Source: Myxococcus fulvus
GTDB lineage: Bacteria; Myxococcota; Myxococcia; Myxococcales; Myxococcaceae
Reading direction: 5' to 3'
Length of the DNA: 64,000 nt
Assembly: GCF_900111765.1 (NCBI RefSeq)
Contig: NZ_FOIB01000002.1
Location: 744,001 to 808,000, forward strand
Position 1 is the first letter of the stretch. Every line of letters begins with the position of its first letter. This document shows positions 14,867 to 23,998 of this stretch, piece after piece. The position numbers and the translations under genes are program-made. The notes under the pieces are model-generated. The model was not told where the DNA came from. It ran no database searches and saw only the letters and a list, made by a program, of their open reading frames with translations.

Positions 14867-16411
14867 ATGAGTTGGGATTCCAGAATCAACAAGAGCCTCC
14901 GGCGTCCACCGCCGCCACCGGGGCCCGAGCGTGACTCGACAGCGCGGCCCGCGGCGAAGCCCGCCACCCACCGGGGCTCCTCCGCTCCCATCGATGGCTT
15001 CGCGTCCGCGCAGACAAAGAGCGGCCCGAATCTCCTCGGGACCTCCGTGCCCATCGGCTTCGGGTGGGAGCTTCCGCAGAGCGCGAGCACGAGCACCAGC
15101 GGCTCGGTGGACGTGGGCTCCGACGGTGTCACCGCGAGCACGAACAGCTCCGTCGAGCTCAAGGGCCTGAAGATCTCCTTCGGCACGGAGGTCAGCCAGA
15201 CGTCGAGCGTGGAGAGCGAGGACGGCGTCACGACGCTCACCGCCGAGGGGAGCATGTCGGTCAACCTCGGGGGCGAGGTGGACCTGGGCACCGTCGGCTT
15301 CAGCGCCGAGCACACCGAGGGCGTCAAGACAAAGTTCCAGGTGCGGATGTCGGACGCGGACTACGCCCAGGTCCAGTCGGGCCAGGCGCCCATGCCGGAC
15401 CCTTACAACCCGGACACGATGCCGGAGGGCAGCTCGGTGCTGCTCAACAGCACCGACTTCCAGGGCACCGGCTTCGAGGCGAGCTACCGCAACCTCGCGG
15501 TCTCGACGAACGTCACCGAGGAGCAGGGCGTCTCCGTGCTCGTGGAGAAGACTGGCGAGAACACGGTGCGCGTGACGGCCGGCCCCACCGAGGCCGTGGA
15601 GAACAGCTTCCAGCTCGGGCTGAGCCTGGGCCCCGCCAGCGCCCATGTCGGCAACACGACGCGGCTGGACCAGTTCACGCTCAAGACGGCGGAGTTCGAC
15701 CTCTCCACCGACGCGGGCCGCGCCGCCTACAACACCTTCCTCGCCACCGGAGAGCTCCCCACGGAGAACGGGACCGGGGTCTCCGACGTCGCCACGGTGG
15801 AGAAGCTCCAGTACGACTCGACGAGCAGCGCCGGATTCGACCTGGGGCCCCTGAGTGGCTCGGTCGACCTCGGCAGCAGCACCGGTGGCGTCGTGAGGAC
15901 CACCTACCCGGATGGCTCCGTCGACCAGGTCACCAACGCGAAGCTCCACGTGGGCACGCCTGTCCAGCTCGTGCAGCACTTCAACCCGGATGGCACCGAG
16001 GACCTGTCGCAGCAGGAGATCTCCATGTTCATGGTCGGCGCGGACGGCGGCGCCGAGTCGCTGTTCGCCTCCGCCTATGACGTCGACCAGAGCGACTTCG
16101 ACGGAGACAACGACATCCACCTGTCCTTCAACGCGGAGCAGGCCATGGACCTGTCCCAGCGAGCCCGCGACTACATCGCAGCGTGGGAGAAGGAGACCGG
16201 ACAGAAGTGGGAGGACGCCTCCCACCTCCAGGATGAGGAGTTGATCGCCGACCTCGCCAACGCGCAGAACCCGGCGGACGTGGCCAAGGCCCTCACCAAC
16301 GCCTACGGCGGCCCGGCCTGGATGGGCCAGGCGTTCGCGAGCCTGTCCATCGTCGATGGCGAGTTCGTGCCGCTGCCGGGAACCATCTCAGCGCGCGACC
16401 GCGACGATTGA
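14867..16411 (+). CDS. Large unknown beta-rich protein
   Basis: 514 residues, no signal peptide. The N-terminus is basic and Pro-rich (residues 8-40), followed by a Ser/Thr/Gly/Val-rich region to about residue 400 with alternating beta-type segments such as SGSVDVGSDGVTASTNSSVE and a second related block near 325-345 (FDLGPLSGSVDLGSSTGG). The last 110 residues are helical and acidic (LSQRARDYIAAWEKETGQKW). GAGGGGGG precedes ATG 14867. Composition resembles surface or secreted structural proteins, but without a Sec signal it would need a leaderless export route. No family recognised. It is flanked by metX and the convergent potassium-channel-like gene. Confidence 0.8.
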   Translation: MSWDSRINKSLRRPPPPPGPERDSTARPAAKPATHRGSSAPIDGFASAQTKSGPNLLGTSVPIGFGWELPQSASTSTSGSVDVGSDGVTASTNSSVELKGLKISFGTEVSQTSSVESEDGVTTLTAEGSMSVNLGGEVDLGTVGFSAEHTEGVKTKFQVRMSDADYAQVQSGQAPMPDPYNPDTMPEGSSVLLNSTDFQGTGFEASYRNLAVSTNVTEEQGVSVLVEKTGENTVRVTAGPTEAVENSFQLGLSLGPASAHVGNTTRLDQFTLKTAEFDLSTDAGRAAYNTFLATGELPTENGTGVSDVATVEKLQYDSTSSAGFDLGPLSGSVDLGSSTGGVVRTTYPDGSVDQVTNAKLHVGTPVQLVQHFNPDGTEDLSQQEISMFMVGADGGAESLFASAYDVDQSDFDGDNDIHLSFNAEQAMDLSQRARDYIAAWEKETGQKWEDASHLQDEELIADLANAQNPADVAKALTNAYGGPAWMGQAFASLSIVDGEFVPLPGTISARDRDD

Positions 16412-16428
16412 CGCGGGCCTTCGCGGAC

Positions 16429-17520
16429 TCAGCCCGCCTTGCGCGGCCACACCGGGCCTATCTGGTCCTGGTGCGCGAAGATGGGCGGGTCCGCCTCGTT
16501 GGTGAAGGCGCGCAGGCGGCAGTACTCCGGATACGACGCCTGCACCGTCAGCACATCCCCCGCGCGCATGACCTCGTCTCCCACCGGGTGGAGCTGCTCG
16601 TGGCCGTCGCGCATCAGCGACAACGCCAGCCCGCCGAAGCGGTCTCGAATGGCGGAGATGTTCAGCCCCGGCAGGCCCTCGCGCGCCTCGAAGAGCGACA
16701 CCACCATCAGGTGCTTGCCCAGGTGGAACGAGTGGATGATGCGCGGGTCCATCGCCGCCAGCGCCATCGCGGGCGCAGCCAGCGACGAGCTGGACAGGGC
16801 CTCCGCCTTGAACGTGTCACGCACCTTGCCGCTCAAGTCCTCGTCGAACAGGCGGATGACGACGCGGATGTTCGGGTTCAACTTCCGCGCATCCAGCGCG
16901 ATGTTGAGGTTCGCCAGGTCGTCGTCCGTGGCGCACACAATCGCGGAGGCGTGCTTCACGTTCGTGCGCGGCAGGCACAGCGGGCTGCGCGTGTCGTCGA
17001 TGAGCAACGGCACGTTCTCGTCCCGCAGCGCGGAGACGAAGGCCGCGTCCTCGCGCTTCTCCACCACCACCACGTCCTTGTCCATCTCCCGAAGCTGCGT
17101 CACCACGCGGTAGCCCACCCGCCCCGCTCCGCACACCACGACGTGGCCCTTCATCGTCTCGGTGACCACTTCGATCCACTCCTTGTCGTTCTTGTGTCGG
17201 GCGAAGTAGAGGTAGGCGAAGCGCACCACGCCGTCCGCCACCAGGGCGATGCCCGCCGGCGGAATCACCACGTTGAGCGCCTCGATGGCCCAGTCGTGCA
17301 CGTACGGCAGCGACGGCTGCCCGTAGAGCAGGAAGTAGACGTGGTGCAGCGCCTCTCCGAAGGAGATGGGCACCCCGTCCGGGCCGATGTAGCGCCAGTG
17401 GAACAAGAGCGGCCCCAGCACGAACAGCCCCGCCGCCAGCACCAGCGTGGTGCGGAAGCGGCGCAGCAACGCGCGCAGGTAGCGCAGGTTGGCTCTCAGG
17501 TGTCTTCGGGAGCCGAACAT
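16429..17520 (-). CDS. RCK/TrkA-N domain ion-channel-like membrane protein
   Basis: 363 residues. Two transmembrane helices (about 25-42 and 85-105) are followed by a cytoplasmic RCK domain with the Rossmann motif GAGRVGYRVV near residue 130 and acidic loops CATDDDLANL, then a TrkA-C domain in the last 100 residues. This is the layout of MthK-type potassium channels. The loop between the helices, where channels carry TVGYGD, instead reads HHVYFLLYGQPSLPY, so the selectivity filter is not recognisable. It is the last gene after tatB and tatC, 16 nt downstream of tatC. It could be a divergent cation channel or an RCK sensor that no longer conducts. Confidence 0.85.
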   Translation of the reverse strand: MFGSRRHLRANLRYLRALLRRFRTTLVLAAGLFVLGPLLFHWRYIGPDGVPISFGEALHHVYFLLYGQPSLPYVHDWAIEALNVVIPPAGIALVADGVVRFAYLYFARHKNDKEWIEVVTETMKGHVVVCGAGRVGYRVVTQLREMDKDVVVVEKREDAAFVSALRDENVPLLIDDTRSPLCLPRTNVKHASAIVCATDDDLANLNIALDARKLNPNIRVVIRLFDEDLSGKVRDTFKAEALSSSSLAAPAMALAAMDPRIIHSFHLGKHLMVVSLFEAREGLPGLNISAIRDRFGGLALSLMRDGHEQLHPVGDEVMRAGDVLTVQASYPEYCRLRAFTNEADPPIFAHQDQIGPVWPRKAG

Positions 17521-17536
17521 GGCCTGCCGCCCCTCC

Positions 17537-18742
17537 TCAGGACACCGGGGTGATGCCGGTCTCCGCCGCGTTGCGCGCCCGGCGCCGCTCCACCAGCCAC
17601 ACCAGGAAGACGCCCAGCTCGTAGCACATCAGCATGGGGCCAGCCATCAGCGACAGGTTCACCACGTCACCCGTGGGCGTGATGATGGCCGCGGCGATGA
17701 GGCAGAAGACGAACGCGTGCCGCTGGTACTTGAACAGCCAGCGCGACTGCACCACGCCCACGATGCCCAACAGCGCCATCACCAGCGGCAGCTCGAAGAT
17801 GATGCCGAAGGCCAGGATGAGCAGCAGCACCAGCGACAGCTGCTCGTGCATCGTCAGCATGGGCCGCGTCCACCGCTCCGCCTCGTGCCGCGCCTCGCCC
17901 GCCGACAGCTCCTTCTCCAGCTTCCACAGCCCCGACAGCTCCTCGCTGCGCGTGGGGGCCACGCCCGCCAGCAGGCTCGCCGCCTCGTCCATGGCCACCG
18001 ACGCCGCCAGGTAGTCCTGCTTGCCGTAGGCCGTCACCGCCGCGACCTTCTTCTCCACCGCCTGCCGCAGCACCGCGCGCGACTGGACGCCGTAGCCGTC
18101 CGCCGCCGCGTCCAACAGCTTGCCCAGGCCATCCAGCCGCGACTTCAGCTCCACCGCCTGCGACGGCGAGCGCGCGGGCTCGGTCAGCTGCCCTTCACCC
18201 TCCGCGCGCAGCGACGCGCTGGTCTCCTTCGCGAGCACCCCCGCCCGCTCCGCGTCACCCACGCGCAGGAAGCGCAGGGCGTCATCGGCGCGCAGCCTCG
18301 CCGTGTCCAGCCGCTGCTCCAGCGCGAGCGTCTCCTCCTCGTTGAGGAGGAACTTGAACATGGAGGGCAGCACCGCGAAGTAGCAGAAGCACGCGCCCAG
18401 GATGAACGCGAGCGAGCCGAACAGGACGAACGGCGCCGCGTACTTGCGCTCCTCCGGGAAGAGCCCCGGCGAGACGAAGCCCCAGATCTGCCAGAGGATG
18501 ACGGGCGTGGTGAGGAACACGCCGCAGTACACGCCCACCTTCATGAGGACGTTCAGCTCCTCGATGCCGGAGGTGTAGATGAGGGCGCGGTTGCCTTCCG
18601 GCAGCGCATCCAGCACGGGCCGCATCAGCACGCCGAAGATGGGCTTGGCGAACAGCAGCGACACCAGGCCCAGCCCGAGAACGGCCAGGGTGCACTTGAG
18701 CAGACGCGAGCGGAGCTCCGACAGGTGCTCCATCAAGCTCAT
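17537..18742 (-). CDS. tatC: Twin-arginine translocase subunit TatC with large internal insertion
   Basis: 401 residues against about 250 for ordinary TatC. The N-terminal signal-peptide-binding elements are intact: LSELRSRLL at residues 7-15 and FVSPGLFPEERK at 89-100. Helices continue normally to FAVLPSMFKFLLN (about 122-134). Residues about 136-297 then form a hydrophilic, helix-forming block before the family sequence resumes at LSLVLLLILAFGIIFELP. From TatC topology the block lies in the periplasmic loop between helices 3 and 4. The protein is the membrane receptor for folded twin-arginine proteins, working with TatB. It lies 39 nt downstream of tatB in the same operon. The insert is rich in Ala, Leu, Glu and Arg and may be coiled coil. 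Confidence 0.93.
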   Translation of the reverse strand: MSLMEHLSELRSRLLKCTLAVLGLGLVSLLFAKPIFGVLMRPVLDALPEGNRALIYTSGIEELNVLMKVGVYCGVFLTTPVILWQIWGFVSPGLFPEERKYAAPFVLFGSLAFILGACFCYFAVLPSMFKFLLNEEETLALEQRLDTARLRADDALRFLRVGDAERAGVLAKETSASLRAEGEGQLTEPARSPSQAVELKSRLDGLGKLLDAAADGYGVQSRAVLRQAVEKKVAAVTAYGKQDYLAASVAMDEAASLLAGVAPTRSEELSGLWKLEKELSAGEARHEAERWTRPMLTMHEQLSLVLLLILAFGIIFELPLVMALLGIVGVVQSRWLFKYQRHAFVFCLIAAAIITPTGDVVNLSLMAGPMLMCYELGVFLVWLVERRRARNAAETGITPVS

Positions 18743-18781
18743 CCGCAGCTCGGAGTCGGCGAGAGGCTGGGGACTCAGGGG

Positions 18782-19336
18782 TCAGCTCCGTTTCGGCGCG
18801 TTGCGCGCCACCGTTCCAGGCAGCGGCGCGAGTCGAGGCAGGCCATCCGCGCCCACGCTCTCGGTGGCGGCGGAGGGGGATGGAGAAGAGGTCGGCTCGG
18901 CGGGCTGCGGCTCGGGCGGCTGCAGGTCCGGCTGCGTCTGGGCGACAGGCTCGGGGAGCGCGGGGTGCTCGTCGCCGTCCAGGCCCAGCGGGGCGCGGGA
19001 GCGAGGCGTCTCCACGGCGGGCTCGGCACCCGGCTCGGCGCCCGGCTCCAGGGGCGGGGCGGCCTGCTGCAGGCCCTCGGGCGGCAGCGCCTGGGGCGCG
19101 GGCGAGGGCGGGAAGGCAGGCGTGGGACGCACCGGAGGCGGAGGCTCGCGGTTCAAGTCCTGGTCCATCGTATAGAACTCGCGCTCCACCACGTTGCGGA
19201 CCTCGTCCGTCTGGCGACGGAACTCCCGCATGAACTTGCCGATGGCACGCGCCAATTCGGGCAGCCGCTGCGGCCCGAGGATGAGCAGCGCGGCCACCGC
19301 GATGAGCACCATTTCGCCTGCGCCGATGTTGAACAT
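18782..19336 (-). CDS. tatB: Twin-arginine translocase subunit TatB-like
   Basis: 184 residues. The family part is residues 1-60: MFNIGAGEMVLIAVAALLIL, with the membrane-buried polar Glu8 typical of TatB, the GP hinge (LGPQRLPEL), and an amphipathic helix (ARAIGKFMREFRRQTDEVRN). The remaining 120 residues are a Pro/Ala/Glu-rich tail without clear structure, longer than in most TatB proteins. With TatC it forms the twin-arginine signal receptor. The annotation as TatB rather than TatA rests on Glu8, the MFxIG start and the linkage to tatC. No second tatA-type gene is present in this window, so either it is elsewhere or this protein serves both roles. Confidence 0.85.
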   Translation of the reverse strand: MFNIGAGEMVLIAVAALLILGPQRLPELARAIGKFMREFRRQTDEVRNVVEREFYTMDQDLNREPPPPVRPTPAFPPSPAPQALPPEGLQQAAPPLEPGAEPGAEPAVETPRSRAPLGLDGDEHPALPEPVAQTQPDLQPPEPQPAEPTSSPSPSAATESVGADGLPRLAPLPGTVARNAPKRS

Positions 19337-19372
19337 GTCCTGACGGCTCTCCCCGAAGCAGCCCGGTTTATC

Positions 19373-19393
19373 GCGCCCCAGGCCCCCTGGCGC
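19373..19393 (-). terminator. Possible terminator after MFS gene
   Basis: CCAGG and CCTGG form a 5-bp stem with a CCC loop, extended by GCG/CGC beyond a 2-nt bulge. It sits in the 132-nt gap between the MFS stop and the tatB start, read on the minus strand. No U-tract follows, so support is modest. Confidence 0.3.
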
Positions 19394-19468
19394 AACCGCT
19401 CGACGCTTCCGGACGTCCGCCCGACACCGTGGCCGGGGGACGGCCGGGCCCTTTCCAAGGGCCTGAGA

Positions 19469-20752
19469 CTACTGGTGTGGGTGCGCCTGGGGAGACAGGG
19501 GGACGGCCAGCCCCTGAGAAGCAGGCACCGCCAGGGCGCGCGCCTGCTCCCGGGAGCGCACCTGCCGCTCCACCACCCACAACGTCGGCGGCAGCACCAC
19601 CGTCAGGCCCATGCACACCCAGGCCACGCGCGTCATCCCGCCCAGGGTGCCGTCCGGCAGGTCCGTCAGCAGCTGCGCGCTGAGGAAGGCCCCCACCGCG
19701 GAGGCCATGTGCTGGATGGCGGACTGCAGCGACATGAAGCGCGCGCGCACCGGGTTGTCCGGCACGCGCGAGGTCAGCGTGTTGTAGGACACGTTGCGCA
19801 CGCCCATGGCGGTCATGAAGAGCACGAAGAGCAGCGGAATCGGCAGCCAGCGCGGGTAGTCCACGAAGCCCACGTAGGTCGCCACCAGCAGCAGCGCCGA
19901 GCCCGCCGTCCCCAGCTTGAAGGCGCCGTAGCGGTCCACCAGCGGCCCCGCCAGCCGCAGCGTGACGAAGCTGACGATGCCGCCCACGAAGTACGGGAAC
20001 CAGAGCAAGTCCCTGGGGTAGCCCAGGTTCTGCTGGAGGTAGGCGGAGATGTTGGGGATGAGCACGAAGCCCGCCATCATCACCACCGCCGTCATGACGT
20101 AGGACAGCTGCACCTCGCGGCGGCCGAGCAGCTCCAGCACGCCCACGCTCTGGACCGGCCCGGCGGCGCCCGTCAGGTGTCCGCGCATCGGCGGCAGGAA
20201 GAAGATGGCGCCCACCACCACGAGCAGGCCCAGGACCGCGACGACGAAGAACGGCAGGCGCCAGCCGCCATGCTCCGCCAGCTTCAGCGCCATGGGCACG
20301 CCCGCGACGGAGGCCACGGAGAACGCGCCCATCACCGCGCCCAGCGCGCGTCCGCGCCGCTCCACCGGAATCAGGTCCGCGATGATGGACAAGGACAGCG
20401 ATGTGGCGGGCCCGCCGAAGATGCCCGCGGCCACCCGGGCGAGCATCAGCGTGGACAGCCCCGTGGCGAATCCTCCCGCCGCCGTGGCCACCACCAGCCC
20501 CAGCATGGACACCGCCAGCGCCTTGCGCCGGTCGTACCGGTCCAGGAAGTAGCCGCCCAACAGCCCCGCGACGCTGGCCGCCGCCGTGTACGCGCCGCCG
20601 ATGGTGCCGATGTGCGAGGAGGCGATGCCCAGGCCCTTGGCGAAGTCGGGCCCCAGCGGCATCACCATCACGAAGTCCAGGATGTTGACGAACTGGACCG
20701 CGCCAATCAGGAAGACCACCCAGCGCTCGGACACCTGTCGCTCTGTCGGCAT
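19469..20752 (-). CDS. MFS transporter
   Basis: 427-residue inner-membrane transporter with about 12 predicted helices. The loop 2-3 motif is DRYDRRKAL near residue 72, and the proton-antiporter-like stretch RGRALGAVMGAFSVASVAG begins near 138, typical of drug/arabinose efflux MFS members. The C-terminal 30 residues are cytoplasmic and unconserved. ATG 20752 begins directly before helix 1. It lies 40 nt downstream of the chemoreceptor gene on the same strand and could be cotranscribed. Likely a small-molecule efflux proton antiporter; substrate cannot be read from sequence. Confidence 0.88.
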   Translation of the reverse strand: MPTERQVSERWVVFLIGAVQFVNILDFVMVMPLGPDFAKGLGIASSHIGTIGGAYTAAASVAGLLGGYFLDRYDRRKALAVSMLGLVVATAAGGFATGLSTLMLARVAAGIFGGPATSLSLSIIADLIPVERRGRALGAVMGAFSVASVAGVPMALKLAEHGGWRLPFFVVAVLGLLVVVGAIFFLPPMRGHLTGAAGPVQSVGVLELLGRREVQLSYVMTAVVMMAGFVLIPNISAYLQQNLGYPRDLLWFPYFVGGIVSFVTLRLAGPLVDRYGAFKLGTAGSALLLVATYVGFVDYPRWLPIPLLFVLFMTAMGVRNVSYNTLTSRVPDNPVRARFMSLQSAIQHMASAVGAFLSAQLLTDLPDGTLGGMTRVAWVCMGLTVVLPPTLWVVERQVRSREQARALAVPASQGLAVPLSPQAHPHQ

Positions 20753-20792
20753 GTCCTCCAGTCCTTAAGCCATTCACGGGCCGCGCGCACGG

Positions 20793-22937
20793 CTAGACAC
20801 GGAAGCGGCGCACCTCACCCCGGAGGATCTCGGCCTGCCGCTGGAGGTTGTCGATGGCCTCCTCCAGCTGCTTGACGGAGCGTGTCTGGTGCTCGGAGAC
20901 GCCCTTGATGGTCTCCACCGCCTTGAGCACCTGCTCGCTGCCCTTGGTCTGCTCCTTCTGGGCGCGGTTCAGGTGCGTCACCATCTCGTTGATGCTCTCG
21001 ATGGAGCGGGTGATCTGCTTGCTGCCGTGCGCCTGCTCCTGGCTGCTGCGCTGCACGTGGGCGGTGAGCGCCTTCATCTTCTCCGCGCTCTTCATGATCT
21101 GCTCGCCGCCCTTGGCCTGCTCGTTGGAGGCCTTCGAAATCTGCTGCACCGTCTCGCTGATGCGGTGGATGGAGGCCGTCACCTGCTTGCTGCCGCGGGC
21201 CTGCTCCACGGTGGCGCGCGCGATGGCCTTCACCATCTGCGTGGACTTCTGGGTGCTGTCGTTGATTTTGCGCAGCGCCCCTTCCGCCTCGCGGCCCAGC
21301 TGCACGCCCTCCTCCACGTTGCGCGCGCCCTGGTTCATCACCACCACGGCGTTGCGGCTCTCCTCCTGGATGCTGCGGATGAGCTCGGCGATCTCCTTCG
21401 TGGACGCGCCGGTGCGCTCGGCCAGGTCCTTGATCTCCTCCGCCACCACGGCGAAGCCCTTGCCGTGGTCGCCGGCCTGCGCGGCGATGATGGCCGCGTT
21501 GAGGGCGAGCAGGTTGGTCTGCTCGGCCACGTCGTCGATGACGTTGAGGATGTTGCCAATCTCGGAGATGCGCCGGCCCAGGCTGTCGATGACGTCCGCG
21601 GCGGCGCGGCTGGAGCCCTTGATGCGGTCGATGCCGGTGAGCGTCTTGCGCAGCGCCTCCACGCCCGTCTGCGCGTCGTCGAAGACCTGCTCGGACAGGC
21701 GCGCGGTCTCCTTGGCGTTGGCCTCCACCTGGCCGATGGCGGCGTCCATCTGGCTGATGGCCGAGGACGTCTCCTCCGTGGAGGCGGACAGCTCCTGGAT
21801 GTTCTTGGCGACCTCCTTGATGGAGAAGGTCATCTCTTCAATCGCGCTGGTGGTCTCCTCCACGCTGGCGGCCATGGCGGTGACGTTCTCGGCCACCTCG
21901 TCGTTGGTGGCGGCCATCTCCATGATGGAGGAGCTGCTCTCCTCGGCGCTCTGGTAGAGGACCTCCACGTTCTCCGCGATGCCGCGCAGCGAGGCCATCA
22001 TCTCCACCATGGAGGAGGACGTCTCCTCCACGCGGGCCTGGACGGTGCTGGCGCCCGAGGACACGGTGGTGCCGGTGCGGTGGATCTGCTCGATGACGCC
22101 CGCCACCACGTCCGACACGCCGCGCACCCTGCCCAGCGTGTCGCGCCAGCTCTGGGCGATGCGATTGAGCGCCTCGGCGAGCAGGCCCAGCTCGTCGCGC
22201 GAGCCCACGTCCACGCGGCCCGTCAGGTCCGCCTCCGCCAGCCGGCGCGCCATGGTCATCATCGCGTCCAGCGGCACCAGGATGAACGCGCGCGAGATGA
22301 AGAAGGCCACCACGAGGAAGAGCGCCAGGCCGATGCCGAACGCCAGCAGCACCACGTGCCGCAGCGAGGTGACGACCTCCTCCAGCGAGCTGAAGTTCAC
22401 CGCCACCAGCACGTGGGCTGGGCCCTCGTGCAGCGCCACCGGGCGGACGCTGGCCTTGTTGCCGTTCTCGAAGACGGCGCCGTCCAGCGCGGCGGGGTCC
22501 TTCGACGGCTGCTCGCGCAGGTTGTTGAGCAGCCACCCCTCCGCGCTCGGCGGGTGCACGGCCTGCACGCGGCCATCCGGGGTGATGAGGGCGATGAGCG
22601 CGAAGTCGTCGTCGCCGCCGTGGAGCGACTCCAACAGGGGCGGCAGGATGGTGAGGGAGAGGTTGGTCAGGTCACGCGATGCCTGGAGCGCCTTGTCGTC
22701 GCCGTGCTTCGTCAGGCGCGTCTCCAGGAAGTCCTCCACCCGGGACGGGACGACGAAGTAGAGCGTCCCGAGGATGAGGGCGAGCACCACGGCGAAGGAG
22801 CCGAGCAGGATGCTGCGCAGGCCGGGTTTCTTGAAGCGCGGAGCCAAGGCGGGCCACTGTAGGAATGGAAACACCGGCAGGGCAAGAACCGGAGCCAGGC
22901 TCCTCGGCCGCCCCTCCGCCCGGCGGGAGCCTGACAT
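20793..22937 (-). CDS. Methyl-accepting chemotaxis protein
   Basis: 714-residue chemoreceptor. TM1 is about residues 42-63, a periplasmic sensor about 64-190, TM2 about 194-214, HAMP about 215-270, then a long helical signalling domain. The kinase-control tip reads [20 protein letters not shown] where well-studied receptors have AAxEAARAGE, so the Glu and Arg used for trimer contacts in Tsr are replaced by Ile and Gln. The C-terminal 180 residues contain a repeated pattern ([32 protein letters not shown]) about every 28-35 residues. The N-terminal 40 residues are an unusual hydrophilic or Pro-rich extension. No che genes are adjacent, so the partner kinase is not in this window. Confidence 0.93.
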   Translation of the reverse strand: MSGSRRAEGRPRSLAPVLALPVFPFLQWPALAPRFKKPGLRSILLGSFAVVLALILGTLYFVVPSRVEDFLETRLTKHGDDKALQASRDLTNLSLTILPPLLESLHGGDDDFALIALITPDGRVQAVHPPSAEGWLLNNLREQPSKDPAALDGAVFENGNKASVRPVALHEGPAHVLVAVNFSSLEEVVTSLRHVVLLAFGIGLALFLVVAFFISRAFILVPLDAMMTMARRLAEADLTGRVDVGSRDELGLLAEALNRIAQSWRDTLGRVRGVSDVVAGVIEQIHRTGTTVSSGASTVQARVEETSSSMVEMMASLRGIAENVEVLYQSAEESSSSIMEMAATNDEVAENVTAMAASVEETTSAIEEMTFSIKEVAKNIQELSASTEETSSAISQMDAAIGQVEANAKETARLSEQVFDDAQTGVEALRKTLTGIDRIKGSSRAAADVIDSLGRRISEIGNILNVIDDVAEQTNLLALNAAIIAAQAGDHGKGFAVVAEEIKDLAERTGASTKEIAELIRSIQEESRNAVVVMNQGARNVEEGVQLGREAEGALRKINDSTQKSTQMVKAIARATVEQARGSKQVTASIHRISETVQQISKASNEQAKGGEQIMKSAEKMKALTAHVQRSSQEQAHGSKQITRSIESINEMVTHLNRAQKEQTKGSEQVLKAVETIKGVSEHQTRSVKQLEEAIDNLQRQAEILRGEVRRFRV

Positions 22938-22969
22938 CCCCGCGCCTGGATGCGTAAGGTCCTACCCTG

Positions 22970-23998
22970 ATGAAGCCCACCCTGCTCCTGACCGCCCCCC
23001 TCTTCCTCAAGCATAACCCGGGAGAGGGCCACCCGGAGTCCCCCGCGCGCCTGCAGCGCATCCTCGGGGTGCTCGCGAGCACCCCCGTGCGGGGCACGGT
23101 GATGGGCGCGCCGCGCTCGGCGACGGACGCGGAGCTCTTGGCGGTGCACACCCCCGCCCTGCTCGAGCGCCTGCGCCAGCTCAACGGCCACACGGCGCGC
23201 ATCGACGCGGACACCGTCGTGTCCCCGGACAGCGTGGACGCGGCGAGGCTCGCGGCGGGCGCGGCGGTGCAGTCGGTGGAGGCGGTGATGGCGGGACAGG
23301 CGCGCAACGCCTTCGCGCTGGTGCGTCCGCCGGGACACCACGCGGAGCCGGACCGCGCCATGGGCTTCTGCCTCTTCAACAACGCGGCCATCGCCGCGGA
23401 GGCCGGACGTCGGCTGGGCGCCGAGCGGGTGCTCGTGCTCGACTGGGACGTGCACCACGGCAACGGCACCCAGGCGGCCTTCTGGGGCCGGCGTGACGTG
23501 ATGTACCAGTCGGTGCACCAGTTCCCCTACTACCCGGGCACCGGCGCCTCTCGTGAAGTGGGCCAGGGCGCGGGCGAGGGATACACCGTCAACGCGGGCC
23601 TGCCGGGCGGCAACTCGGACGCGGACTACGGGATGCTCTTCGAGGAGCTGCTGCTCCCCGTGGCCGAGGCCTTCCGCCCCCAGCTGGTGGTGGTGTCCGC
23701 GGGGTTCGATCCGCATCAGCACGACCCGATTGGCGGCATGGACGTCACCGAGCGCGGCTTCGCGGCCATGTGCTCCTCGCTGCGCTCGCTCGCCGAGCGG
23801 GTCTGCGACGGCAAGCTCGTGCTGCTGCTCGAGGGTGGCTACTCGCTGGAGGGCCTGTCGCAGTCCGTGCACGCCTGCGTCGAGGTGCTCGCGGGCCGCT
23901 CCGACAGCTTCCCCACCGGCGACACGCACACCGACGCGCGGGATGCGCTGCGCGAGAGCCGACAGGCGCTCAAGCCGTACTGGAGCGCGCTGTCCTAG
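22970..23998 (+). CDS. Histone deacetylase family protein (class II-like)
   Basis: 342-residue zinc deacetylase of the arginase/deacetylase fold. Motifs are RPPGHHAEPD with the catalytic His pair, GFCLFNNAAIA, the zinc-binding DWDVHHGNGTQ, SVHQFPYYPGTG and SAGFDPHQHDPIGGM. Length and motif set match bacterial acetylpolyamine amidohydrolase/HDAC-like enzymes. It would remove acetyl groups from polyamines, lysines or small molecules in the cytoplasm; substrate is open. It is divergent from the chemoreceptor with 32 nt between starts. Its stop codon shares the bases CTAG with the stop of the convergent exporter gene. Confidence 0.92.
   Translation: MKPTLLLTAPLFLKHNPGEGHPESPARLQRILGVLASTPVRGTVMGAPRSATDAELLAVHTPALLERLRQLNGHTARIDADTVVSPDSVDAARLAAGAAVQSVEAVMAGQARNAFALVRPPGHHAEPDRAMGFCLFNNAAIAAEAGRRLGAERVLVLDWDVHHGNGTQAAFWGRRDVMYQSVHQFPYYPGTGASREVGQGAGEGYTVNAGLPGGNSDADYGMLFEELLLPVAEAFRPQLVVVSAGFDPHQHDPIGGMDVTERGFAAMCSSLRSLAERVCDGKLVLLLEGGYSLEGLSQSVHACVEVLAGRSDSFPTGDTHTDARDALRESRQALKPYWSALS

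Noticed and set aside
17489-20875. A very long open frame (over 1100 codons) on the plus strand
   Set aside because: It runs antisense through the channel-like gene, tatC, tatB and MFS genes. Its composition is Arg/His/Gln-rich and without motifs, as expected of a GC-rich shadow frame.
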